Below, piece after piece: positions 11,946 to 23,500 of a stretch of DNA of 64,000 nucleotides; within the stretch, counting starts at the first letter, position 1; the number at the start of each line of letters is the position of its first letter. The position numbers and the translations under genes were made by a program. The DNA is from Podarcis raffonei (Eukaryota > Chordata > Lepidosauria > Squamata > Lacertidae), in NCBI RefSeq assembly GCF_027172205.1, contig NC_070614.1:34152001-34216000 (forward strand), in the 5' to 3' direction. The notes under the pieces were generated by a model. It did not search any database and was not told where the DNA came from. It saw only the letters and a program-made list of their open reading frames with translations.

Positions 11946-12049
11946 AAAGTTTGTGGCATCTGAACAGAGGTTTTTTCTTCTTCCATGTAGTTGGATAGAA
12001 AGGGGTCTCCATAACAGTTCAAACTTCAAGGCCTCAAAAATGTACTTCC

Positions 12050-12311
12050 TTTTGACTGGCATGGATTTTGCAACATTCCGTTTTATTGGATGACAGTGCC
12101 AGCAACACTTCTTGAGCATTTCAAGTTGTTGCTAAAGCAGCAAAGGCAGTATGAGGGAATGGAGCAATGACAAAGCCAGTGGCTTGACCAGATGGGGTAG
12201 TGGCAGAACCAGTGCTTCAGTGAATTGAAGCAGCTGCAAGCAGAGTGCGTGAGAAGTCCCCTTGTAGAGAAAAGTCATTGAGGTGGAAACCCTGCCTGGT
12301 GAGATGCTATG
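12050..12311 (+). other. Retroelement gag-like relic, left part (broken)
   Basis: Nearly the same sequence as 27160-27440, where it reads as a glutamine-rich, coiled-coil-like protein. Here the copy is interrupted by a MITE and further sequence, and its continuation resumes at about 13650. I read it as a fossil of an LTR-type element, broken in several places; the family is not certain. Confidence 0.4.
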
Positions 12312-12313
12312 GG

Positions 12314-12495
12314 CAGTGCTTTTTTTCTAAAAAAAAAAAAATGTTTAGTGGTACTTTAATTTTGACTCACAAAAATCAGCATTTTATAGTTCAAATCGAA
12401 AGAAAAATAAATACAGTAAATGAACAACAGTACAGAGATTTACAAAATCTTTTGGTATATGTGTACCCCTGTGTCCCCCCAGAAAGAAAGCACTG
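12314..12495. mobile_element. Small MITE with 8 bp target duplication (hAT-like)
   Basis: The left end CAGTGCTTTTTTTCT is the inverse of the right end AGAAAGAAAGCACTG. Flanks GCTATGGG (12306-12313) and CCTATGTG (12496-12503) form an imperfect 8 bp target-site duplication, the length typical of hAT elements. The interior is A-rich and non-coding. Confidence 0.7.
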
Positions 12496-13149
12496 CCTAT
12501 GTGAGGCATCTGATCATAGCCTGCATTTTAATCAAGGCTTATATTTTGATCAGATTCCTGTATTCTAAAAATGAGCTTAAATTCACAAATGTTTCTTTTG
12601 AGGCAGGAAACCAGCAGGCAAGGTCTTTGTCAGAGGCCCCTTTGGTTTATTGCGGTCATAAAAAAAAGCTGAGAGCAAAAGGTCACTGACCCTACATATT
12701 ACAGAATATAATTAAGCTGTAATAAAGCAGCTAAATTAAGAATTAGTAAATAGTAAAAGGTTTTGCCATTTGGCCTCTCATCATACAAAGAGTCATTTGC
12801 CTAAAGGTCAAAAAGGTCAAAGCATCTGGCTGGCAAGAGGGGGAGTAAAGAGCCGTTTTTTAAGCTGTTCCTTGTTCCTTTTAAATTGAGATCCTTTTAC
12901 TCTGCAAAGATTTCTTTTCCTTTTAAAAGATTATTTATGTTATATATAATATGATATTCTGTTGCCTGAATGCAGTAAGCATCTAGAAAGTAAGAAATGT
13001 TAGATTCTTATTTCATAGAATCATAGAATCATAGAAGAGTTGGAATAGACCACAAGGGCCATTGAGTCCAAACCCCTGCCAAGCAGGAAACACCATCAGA
13101 GCACTCCTGACATATGACCTCCAAAGAAGGAGCTCTTTCATAGATGGTG

Positions 13150-13649
13150 TGTGAGAAGGTGAACAAAAGATCTGTTCAGATAAAATTAGCCACCATCTGT
13201 TTTGGAGTGAATAGGGCAATAGGGCAAAAGGTGAAATGTTAGTTAAGGCGCCTAGTCTAGGGCAAAAGGTTATCTGGTAATTAAGGTGCCTTGTAGAGGT
13301 TAATGGCTACTTGTTTGCCAATTATAAATAGAAGGAAATATAGCTCTTTGTCTCCCATAAAAGGTAATAGGAAATGGGTGTATCTTTTATGATTGGTTCT
13401 AGCAAACAGCCAATAGGAATTTCAACCAGGCTGATTGGACAGAGGCAGCCAAAGGAGGAGCAAGGGGGCTGGGCTGAGGGAATATAAGTGCTGGCCATAA
13501 TGGCAGGAGGGCAGGCCAGAGCTTGGTAACCATATACCACTGTGCCTCTCATTTATTTGTCTGACAAATAAATTATTATTTTAATTTCTCTATTGCTGCG
13601 TTGAATATTTCATTCCAGCTAAGCGTTAACCACAAGCAGGGTGCTACAT
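13150..13649 (+). mobile_element. Probable solo LTR of an endogenous retrovirus-like element
   Basis: Promoter-like layout: CCAATAGG and GATTGG boxes, then a TATA-like AATATAAG near 13480, then an AATAAA signal near 13565, ending in GGTGCTACA. The homologous sequence at 27430 lacks this segment. The left edge is uncertain. No internal coding region, so it is a fossil solo LTR. Confidence 0.45.
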
Positions 13650-13719
13650 ATGGAGGTCTGGAAGTCACCCTGGAGCCCAGCTGCCAGATACCCAAAAGGA
13701 AGTGGTGGCCAGAGAGATC

Positions 13720-13960
13720 TTCCCTAAACAGGGCTGCCTTCAGATGTATTCTAAAAGTCAGATAGTTGTTTATTTCCTTGACATCTGATGGGAGGGTGTT
13801 CCACAGGGCGGGCGCTACTACTGAGAAGGCCCTCTGCCTAGTTCCCTGTAACCTAGCTTCTCGCAGTGAGGAAACTGCCAGAAGGCTTTCGGAGCTGGAC
13901 CTCAGTGTCCAAACAGAATGATGGAGGTGGAGACAATCCTTCAGGAATACTGGGCCAAGG
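13720..13960 (-). mobile_element. L2/CR1-like LINE 3' fragment
   Basis: The minus-strand translation RRAFSVVAPALWNTLPSDV is the conserved C-terminal block of L2/CR1-type ORF2. Same family as 14700-15105 and 39155-39315. Confidence 0.75.
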
Positions 13961-14490
13961 AGCATGATGGTGCATTCCATGACCTATGTGCATCCATCCA
14001 ATTGCCACTAGACTGGGAAATGAGGCCTATAATTACATCTAATAGATCCTCCACCTATTTGCAATACTTTGTATTGGACATGGACATTCAAATGCTATCA
14101 TGGTGCTATGGGATGAAGACATGGAAATTATGTTGCATGTATTTAATTTATGCCACTATGCTAATGCTGGAAATTGTAGGAGTGTCTTAGTATTGTCTAT
14201 GGGATTTCCACCCACTTATCCACTATAATGAGGTGTGTGTGGTAGTCACCCTCTACCTTTCAAATATTACCACAGTGGCGCATTGTGAAAACATGGAAAT
14301 ATATCTTCAAAAAGGTTGCCCATCCCAGCTGTACATGCTCAGCAGTATTATCCCACATTTTAAGACTTCAACCTAGTATGAAAAACAGAATGCTTGTCTG
14401 AAGCCTAGTAAATTTGGGGCACAAATGAATAGGTATCAGACATACTGACTTGGGAAGGAGATTGGGGGGGGTTGACGTTGCACAAACATC
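13950..14490 (-). pseudogene. V2R intron 4 relic (no exon left)
   Basis: Colinear with 46850-47417, the interior of intron 4 of V2R copy 5, including ATTTAATTTATGCCACTATGC and CTCCACCTATTTGCAATA. At about 14490 it switches to the 3' flank of a V2R terminal exon, at the palindromic repeat arm. This is a scar of a deleted receptor gene. Confidence 0.6.
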
Positions 14491-14699
14491 ACAATGGTCA
14501 GGGATGATGGGAATTTTAGTCCAAAAATAGCTGGATGTTTGGGAAACCCATGTCTAGCTTGATATTCTTTGTAAAAACCTGGGAGTACATTTTAGAGCTG
14601 AAGGATTACGGGCCAACATATGCACTGAAAGATATATGATTAAGCAATGCATTCCTCCTGATCATCAATATGACCCTTACTGCCAAAATGCACTTTGCT

Positions 14700-15105
14700 T
14701 GATGATGATGATGATGATTAATACCCCGCCCATTTGGCTGGGCTTCCCCAGCCACTCTGGGCGGCTTCCAAAAAAATATTAAAATACTATAATACATCAA
14801 ACATTAAAAGCTTCCCTAAACAGGGCTGCCTTCAGATGTCTTCTAAAAGTCTGGTAGTTGTTATTTTCTTTGACATCTGCTAGGAGGGCATTCCACAGGG
14901 AGGGTGCCACTACCAAGAAGGCCCTCTGCCTGGTTCCCTATAACTTGGCTTCTCGCAGTGAGGGAACAGCCAGAAGGCCCTCGGCGCTGGACCTCAGTTT
15001 CTGGGTAGAACAATGGGGGTGGAGACGCTCCTTCAAATATACTGGACCAAGGCTGTTTAGGGCTTTAAAGGTCAGCACCAACACTTTGAATTGTGCTTGG
15101 ATGAA
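14700..15105 (-). mobile_element. L2/CR1-like LINE 3' end with (ATC)n tail
   Basis: The minus strand shows the ORF2 end, then GGAAGCCGCCCAGAGTGGC and GGGCGGGGTATTAATCATCA, the usual squamate L2-type 3' UTR, with a trinucleotide tail at 14700-14720. It is a 5'-truncated dead copy inserted in the V2R 3'-flank block. Confidence 0.8.
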
Positions 15106-15199
15106 GAGGATAAATTATAGGGTTTGGGGTGGGTAGGTGTATGTGGATGTGTTTTAAATCCCATTATTGAACCCATCCTGCCCACCAGAGATGTAAGCA

Positions 15200-16620
15200 A
15201 CATAAAGGCATATGTAAAATCATATGAAGTCTTTGGTAGAAGATAACGTGTTTACAGTTGAACCATTGGCAGAAGGGAAAGGGGCAGTGGCCTGTAGATG
15301 GGTGTACAGATTAAAAACTTTACCGATGGAAGTATTAAATACAAAGCTTGGATAGTAGCACATGGTTTTACTCAAGAAAAAGGAGAAAGTTTTGATGAAA
15401 CCTTTTCTCCAACTACAAGGAGTGAGAATGTGTGTTTGTTGCTGGCTGTGGCAGCACAATGCAGGTTCAAGGTGAATCATTTTGATATTGAAACTGCTTA
15501 CCCCAATGCAGGTTTTCAAGAGGAAATATTCATGAGTCAAGCACCTGGGTTCAAGGCAGGTGAACAGGGTTCTGTATACAGATTGTGTAAAGTGATCTAT
15601 GAGCTCAGACAATGTGCCAGGAATTGGAATGAATGTCTTGACAGTGTTTTGAAGAAACTTGGTTTCAAAAGAAGTATAGCTGACAACTGTATGTAGGCCC
15701 TTTGGTGACAAACATGATAAGTGTGATCTGTGTCTTTCATATGTCTTTGATTTACTTTATACTGCTAAAAGTGATAAGTAGGTAAAACACATTTTCCGTT
15801 CTTTACAGAATACACTTGATTATTTTCTTAAATTGTCTTCCTCAGTCAGAAGAATTAAAGTGTTTTGTTGATAGTGATAGAGCAAATTTACCAGACAGGA
15901 AATCAGTGGCTGGGATGGTATTTCAATTTGGCAATTCTTTGGTGGGGTAGAAGTCCAGGAAACAAGGGATTGTAGTCACTTCCTCCACAGAAGCTGAATA
16001 CAGTGCTCAATCTGATCTATGTAATGAATTGAAGTACTATATACAAATTCTCACTGACATAGGAGTAAAGTGTACTGTACATATCCAGTGCAGGTATGGG
16101 AGGATAATCAAGCAGTCATTGCAGGGATGGACTCTGAACAGTTTAAAAGTAGAATGAAACACATGGATATTAAATACCAAAATGTGAAGCAAAATCAGAT
16201 ACAACCACAGTATTGTAAAAGCAGACAAAATGGTGCTGATGTGTTTACAAAATCTCTTACTTTTGAGATACATGCACAACTAGTTGAAAAGTTGGGACTT
16301 GTGATGCATAATGTGCCATTAAAATGCCATTAAAAAGAGGAACTATCAGTTTTGCTTTTGCAGACGGAAGACATCTGACCAATGAGTGCTGCCTGAAAAT
16401 CTGCTGAGTCAGGACTGCTAATGGACTGTATATCTGATTACAGACTGGAGAGGGAGAAACTGTAACTGAAAGCGTGCCGCTATAGCTGTTTGCTTTAATG
16501 ATTGTAAATAGTTGCTACTGTAATGCTTTTGTAACCGATCAAGTAATAAAACTCTTGACTGAGAGTTCAAGGCACCGGTGAGTGTTTCATCTCTAAAAGA
16601 ATAACTTCAGTTACTGTTCA
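15200..16620 (+). mobile_element. Ty1/Copia retrotransposon remnant (broken)
   Basis: The plus strand carries a Copia reverse-transcriptase part (about 15215-15696, with VAHGFTQEKGESFDETFSP and FDIETAY) and a Copia RNase H end (about 16070-16333, with EDNQAVI, KHMDIKY and VFTKSL). The stretch from about 16340 to 16610 has an AATAAA signal and may be LTR. The gag, protease and integrase parts are missing. It interrupts a V2R 3'-flank block, whose pieces end at about 15213 and resume near 16720. An old fossil, with several breaks. Confidence 0.8.
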
Positions 16621-16819
16621 ATGTTTCCAGAAAAAACTCTCCTAAATGAGTTGTAAGTGTTTACAGAGCTACCTTCACACAAGTATCCAAGTGCAGAGAA
16701 AGTGTAATGGACAGTGACATTTAAAAGAAGTTTTCTCTAACAATACAGTAAAGGTCTGAATGATAATACATACACAAAATTTCCTGAGTGGCAGATAATA
16801 GCAAAACACAAAGACATTG

Positions 16820-17535
16820 AATGAGGTGTGTGTGGTAGTCACCCTCTACCTAGTTTCAGTCTTTCAAATATTACCACAGTGGTGCATTGTGAAAACATGG
16901 AAACATATCTTCAAAAAGGTTTCCCATCCCAGCTGTAGATGCTCAACGGTATTATCCCGCATTTTAAGACTTGAACCTAGTATGAAAAACAGAATGCTTT
17001 ATGAAGCCTAGTAAAGATTTGGAACAAATGAATAGGTATCAGACATGCTGACTTGAGAAGGAGATTGGGGTGAGGGCTGACATTGCAGAGAACATCACAT
17101 TGGTCAGGAATGATGGGAATTGTAGTCCAAAAACAGCTGGATGTTTGGGAAACCTGGTCTAGCTTGATATTCTTTATAAAAACCAGGGAGTACGTTTGAG
17201 AGCTGAAGGAGCACTTGCCAACATATGCACTGAAAGATACTTGATTAAGCACTGCATACCTCCCTAAAATCAATATGTCCCTCACTGCCAAAATGTGCTT
17301 TTGCTTGAATCTATGAATAGGATAGATTATGGGGGATTTTTTCGGAGGAAGGGGGGTTATGTTTTAAATTCCATTATTGAACCCATCCTCCCCACCAGGG
17401 ATGTATGAAACATAAAGGCATATGTTAACTCAGAGGAGCCTTTCTCTAGCAATACAGTAACACTCTGAATGATAATTGATACACAAAATATCCTGGGTTG
17501 CAGATAATAGCAAATCACAAAGACACTGAGATTAT
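16820..17535. repeat. Duplicated V2R flank block, near-identical to 29709-30424
   Basis: Starts abruptly at AATGAGGTGTGTGTGG, immediately after an earlier copy of the same flank that ends at CACAAAGACATTG. From there into the next receptor exon it matches 29709-30424 with only scattered differences. The left part derives from V2R intron 4 and the right part from the V2R 3' flank. Confidence 0.8.
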
Positions 17536-20500
17536 TCAGACTTGCCTTCTTATTAGTTGTTCCCTGTTGTTCAGCTCAGGCCTCAGCACAATGATATAAC
17601 ATTTGGGGAGAAAGATGCAACCTAGGAGCCCAGCACTGGAGGCTAAGATAGAAAAGATTTCCACAGCTACCATATATTTCCCCTTTGAACTCAGGTAGGA
17701 TGGAATAAAGGAGAGCCAAACACTGCAAAATACCAACATGCTGAAAGTAATGAATTTGGCTTCATTGAAACTATTGGGCAATTTCCTGGCAAAGAACGCC
17801 ACAACAAAGCTGATTATGGCCAGGAAACTGATATAACCCAAAATACAGTAAAACATAGTCATGGACCCCTCATTGCATTCTAATATAATTTCTTCAGTAA
17901 CTGAGTGCATGTCAACATCTGGGAATGGGGGAGAGGTGACCAACCATACGGTACAAATGCCTGCTTGAATAAGGGAGCAGGAAAGAACAATGGCACTGGC
18001 AAGTGTTTTCCCCACCCACTTCCTCATCCTGGAACCTGGTTTGGTGGCCATAAAAGCAAGAACCACAGTAGTGGTTTTTGCCAACACACAAGAAACAGCC
18101 ACAGAGAAGATCATGCCAAAAGTGGTTTGTCGGAGGAGACACAACACCTGCTTAGGATGTCCAATGAATAGCAATGCAGAAAGGAAGCAGAGCAGGATTG
18201 AGATAAGGAGAGTGTAGGCAAGGTTCTGGTTGTTGGCCTTGACAATGGGAGTGTTGTGGTGCTTCAGAAATATTCCTAGCACCAAGACTGTGATCAGACA
18301 AAAGAAAAGAGCAAAGAAGGCTAAACTGATGCCCAGTGGTTCTTTATACGATAAAAAGGAAATGAACTTGGGCATACAGAAATCCCTGGTTTTGCTTGGA
18401 TAGGCTTTTGCTGTGCATGTAGAACAGGCATTCATGTCTGAAAAAGAAAAGGCATGGGCTTCATGTCAAATTGATTACAGACATCTCACAAGCATACTGC
18501 AGTGTTTTCTCTTCTACATCTAAAACAATCCATTCATACTAGGATATTCCTTTGGTTTCAGTCTTCTCAAAATATGGAAGGTGAGGAGATGGTTATGTGA
18601 ATTCCCATTCACCTTCCTGGAAATGTAATTATCACATGTATTTTAGAGCTCTGTGGATGCACAGCTGCCTCATTAGTTGAAACTGCAAGGTAGTGAGCTA
18701 AGATTAGAGACATTTTTTTTTATAAGCCCCGTTCTGTGTCCAATAAGCAGAGGACACCTTTGCCCAGTGGCACTGTGGCCCACAGATTGCAGCAAAATAC
18801 TAGGCAAGGTTTTGTCAAGTACAGTGGTACCTCGGGTTAAGTACTTAATTCATTCCTGAAGTCCGTTCTTAACCTGAAACTGTTCTTAACCTGAAGCACC
18901 ACTTTAGCTAATGGGGCTTCCTGCTGCCGCTGCACCACCGCTGCACAATTTCTGTTCTCATCCCAAAGCAAAGTTCTTAACCTGAGGTAATATTTCTGGA
19001 TTAGCAGAGACTGTAACCTGAAGCGTATGTAACCTGAAGCTTATGTAACCCGAGGTACCACTGTATCTTCTCTGTGTGATGGGCTAATGGGAAAAAGCTG
19101 TCCCATGAGCCCTTGCTGCAGAGAGGAGGGGTAAGCCTATATAAGGCTGCTTCCCTTGGATGTCACAGCCATTTTGTTTTGAGAGGGTTGGAAAGGATTT
19201 CTTTTCTCTCAACCCAATTGGCACCTGGTTGGGGTTTTTTATTCACTTTTCCCTCAGTAAAATTATGGCATTCCTTTGTTAGGCACAATAATATTGTTTG
19301 TATGAGGGTGGAAATGGCATTGGGCAGCATCAGCATAGTATAGTATAGGGGCCTGAGGGGCCTGAGGAGAGGATTGACCTTTGCAAACCCAAACGTGGGT
19401 TCGGTATCTGCCTGGTTAGAATCTGCATACTGGTTCCCCAGTGAGACCTTGCTTCCTTGCATTGCAACACGCCAAGATTCCACACTGGCCAACTCCCATC
19501 ATACAGATTTGGAGTGATCCAAACCCAGCAGATCCCTTGCATCAACATGGGGCTTGTGAAATGATGAACTGATCCTGGGACCCATGCTAACCTTTGTCCT
19601 GCCTTCTGCTGTCAATAAAGATTTGGCCTGATTTTATCCCATCAGCATTATTCAGTCTGGTTATTTTGCTGCTCTCATGAGTCACATAAAGTGCCTGCTT
19701 GGAAAATTCCTTTCCTCATTTGTGAAGTTTAGATACAGTTTTCCCACTTTCAATTCCAAAAAGAATTCAATTCCAAAATAATTTTTTTTAAAAAACAATT
19801 TTATCAAATAACAGAGCAGTATACAAGGAAAGGATTTGTGTACCACCTCAAAGTGTAACATCATCTTTACTTGTTTTTGGACACCACAAGAATTGAATGC
19901 ATGTGTGCAGATGAATACCAACTGGATACAGCTCAGATGAATTTCTACACCTTTTAATATAATCCCCTGATGAACAACCTGTGTTTGAAACACATTGAGA
20001 TTAGCACATATACAATTTAGTCCAAGTTCTGCATCTATCACATTCACTTTTGCTTCTGCATTGTGGTGCTACAATTTTGATGTGTTTCCTTGATCATGAC
20101 CAAACTTTTCCCAGCCTTCTACACTCTATTTCTTACCCTTCTGGTTTGAAAACTTTCCTTCTGGACATGGGATGCAATCATAGCAACAAAATGGTTTTCC
20201 CTCCTTCACTTTCTTGCTGGAACCAGGATAGCAACTCTCAGAACATACAGAAAGAGGCTGGACCTAATTTGAAAGTGAAAGAGTAGAATGATTATCTTGT
20301 AAAGGAGTCTCAAGTTCTTAAGATGATCTTCATGTATAACTGAAAGCAAATTGGAACCACTCTTTCGTAACTTCATTTGACATCCATAGGAGATGTGAAA
20401 TAACCAGAGCTGTCAAAGTATTCCAAGTGTGGTTACAACCATTAAAATTAAAAATTAAAAGCATTTTAAAACAAATTGAAAAGGAAGGAAGCCTGTGGAG

Positions 20501-23500
20501 AAAGATTAACACATTTGGGGCTTTTAAACTTAGAAATAAGGCAGATGAGAAATAAGGCAGATTTATAAAGCCTAAATATGTATGGAAGTGAGAGCTGGAC
20601 CATAAAGAAGGCTGATCGCCGAAGAATTGATGCTTTTGAATCATAGTGCTGGAGGAGACTCTTGAGAGTCCCATGGACTGCAAGAAGATCAAACCTCTCC
20701 ATTCTGAAGGAAATCAGCCCTGAGTGCCCACTGGAAGGACAGATCCTGAAGCTGAGGCTCCAATACTTTGGCCACCTCATGAGAAGAGAAGACTCCCTGG
20801 AAAAGACCCTGATGTTGGGAAAGATTGAGGGCACAAAGACAAGGGGACGACAGAGGACGAGATGGTTGGATAGTGTTCTCGAAGCTACCAGAATGAGTTT
20901 GACCAAACTGCGGGAGGCAGTGGTAAACAGGAGTGCCTGGCGTGCTCTGGTCCATGGGGTCATGAAGAGTAGGACGCGACTAAGCGACTAAACAACAGCA
21001 ACAACAAAGTATCTTACACTGAAGCTGAATGTTGTAATATTCACAACAAAAGGATGTACTTCTTCATAAAACACATAGTTAAACTCTAAAATTCACCAAA
21101 ATGAGCACTGGCTACAAACCTGGATGCCTTTAAAAAGGATTAGACAAATTCATAGAGGATAGTTCTATCAAGGGCTACTAGCTAATTTTTACCTCAACCA
21201 TTGTAAGCAACAAGCCTCTGAATACCAATCTCTAGAAATTGCAAGTGGGGAACTTCCGGTTTGGCTTCCCATGTCTGAGGCTGTTGATTACATCTGTGCC
21301 GTTTTACACGGGATATTTTGAGGATGAGATGGGAGTAATCATCCTCCCAACGCCCCAACTCTGGAGCTAGTAGGGGCAGCTTCACATGCAGATCACCCAA
21401 CACCTGCCCCAATGTAGTAGGAATGAGGTGGCAGGGCGCTCTGGGTGGAAAACACCATGTGTCTCTTGGGCAGCTCTCCAAAGTCGCCACCATGAGTGAA
21501 CAAACTCCAGTTTTTTAATATGATAATTTGGACTTAATTAATGGGCATACTCTGAGTGAGGGGAGATAAACTACTCTGCTAACTGATTCAGCCACTGAGG
21601 AGCCAAATGATTCGAGTGGAAGAGAGATTACCTTTACTATGGAACTTTTATGTCGGAACAAAAAAGGGGGGGAGCCACCTTTGTTTCTTTTTGATACATT
21701 GCGTATTTGCTATTTTACTTGGCAACCCCCCCTGGAAAGTCTGAATACAGATTGATTAGGTACGCAATTATTAACTGTGCGGAAAAGATTTACAAAGTTG
21801 CAATTAATTCTGATGGGTTGTTAAAAGCGGAAGAGGCTTCTAGCCAAAGTATCTGTTCTGGTATAAGATGAAATGGAAAGGTTTGGACATATGCCTGGAA
21901 CAACTGGCAGAAAGCCAGATCTCCTCCATTTTGCGACGTGTCATATTGGATAACTACTGGCATGAAGAAGCAAAAGTGAAAGACATGGAAGAAAATAAAC
22001 ACCCACACAGAAACATACTGTTTTGATATAACTTGCTTGCTGGACGAACTCAGAGGCTGTGGAAACGAATGGATTAACATCGGATTGATTTTTGGGAACC
22101 ACCTGGACTAATTAAGAAAGCAGCGCAAAAGTGAGATGATGGCATTCGTCCAACCTCAGAGCATGGGAAGACAAACAAAGATTTATGATTTGTCTTAATA
22201 TTTGGACTGTTTGATTATTTTATAATTTGGAATGTCTTTAATGTGGCCTTTATTGGATTGTCAAATTGGAAAACTTAATAAATATTATTATTATTCTAAA
22301 AAAAGAAATTGCAAGTGGGGAGAACACTTCTGCAATTACGTCCTGCGTTCAGTCTTCTCAAAGGCATCTAGTTGCCTATTTTGGCATTGGGAATGTAATC
22401 AAACTAGCAGAAACATATGTTTATTCTTTTCAACACATTTAATATATTCAACAGCAAAGGAAACAGTGCAGATTTTTTTTGAGTCTTACTTTCTACATAG
22501 GTTGTATCATTTCTAATAAAAACTCGGTATTTGTTATGGGCTGAACATTGTCCATTCAATGAAACTGAATTGTTTCCCAAGCACTTCACAATTGAATCCT
22601 ACCTGGTTAAACCAATTGTGCCATGTGATGGCATCCTTGCTGATGGTGAATACTTGGTCTGGAGAACCCTGGGGATCCATTCTCCCAACTTTCACTCTAT
22701 GAAAGGATTGGTTTGAGGAAATAATCCAGTTTAGAATATCAAATCCAGTCACTAACTCCCCATTCTGGTCAAAGGAGATCTTGTCTCCAGCACTGTTGTT
22801 AAAGGAGACAATTTTCAGAAAGTGATGGAGCTGAGTTGAAAAGGAAAAGAAGCTTAGGAGAGGCTGCATTTCTGCGGAATCTTTCACAGTATGTCATACA
22901 AACATTTTCCTTGGGTGGACGCAACACAGTTCTTTGTTTTCATACTCAGACATGTGAAAGTCGATGTCACCTTTGCCAAACAACACTTCATTGCAATATT
23001 GTTAGTTTTTAGAAGTATCTCGTGTGGGGTGAGTCTTGGGCCTTTTTTTTTGTAACCAACTACACATTGAACTCCCAGTGTGAATCACAGGACCCAAAGA
23101 TGGCACCAGGTAAGAAGGGGTGAGAGAAGATATACAATAGGAGCAAAGGGGAAAGAAATACCAACATCAGGATTTGCTGCCCCGGTGGATCCTTCATTTA
23201 AAGCCTAGTGGCCCCTTCCAACTCCACAACTATATAATCTCAGAACATGCTCAAATTAATATAGAGAAAGAAGATGGAGAGAATGGGCAGAGTTTGGGTT
23301 AGGGCTGCCATAGGTCCAGTATTGTGTCTGGGTAGAATTTTCTGAAACAGCTAAAATCTCAACAACTTTGCCAAAAAACCTCAACAACTTTGTGTTTGGC
23401 TTTTCACTTTTTGACAGATGGCAACCATAGTTTGGGGAGACCTTTATTAGACAGAATAAAAAGAGACCTGCTAGATCAGTCCAAAGCCTCCCTGGTCCAG

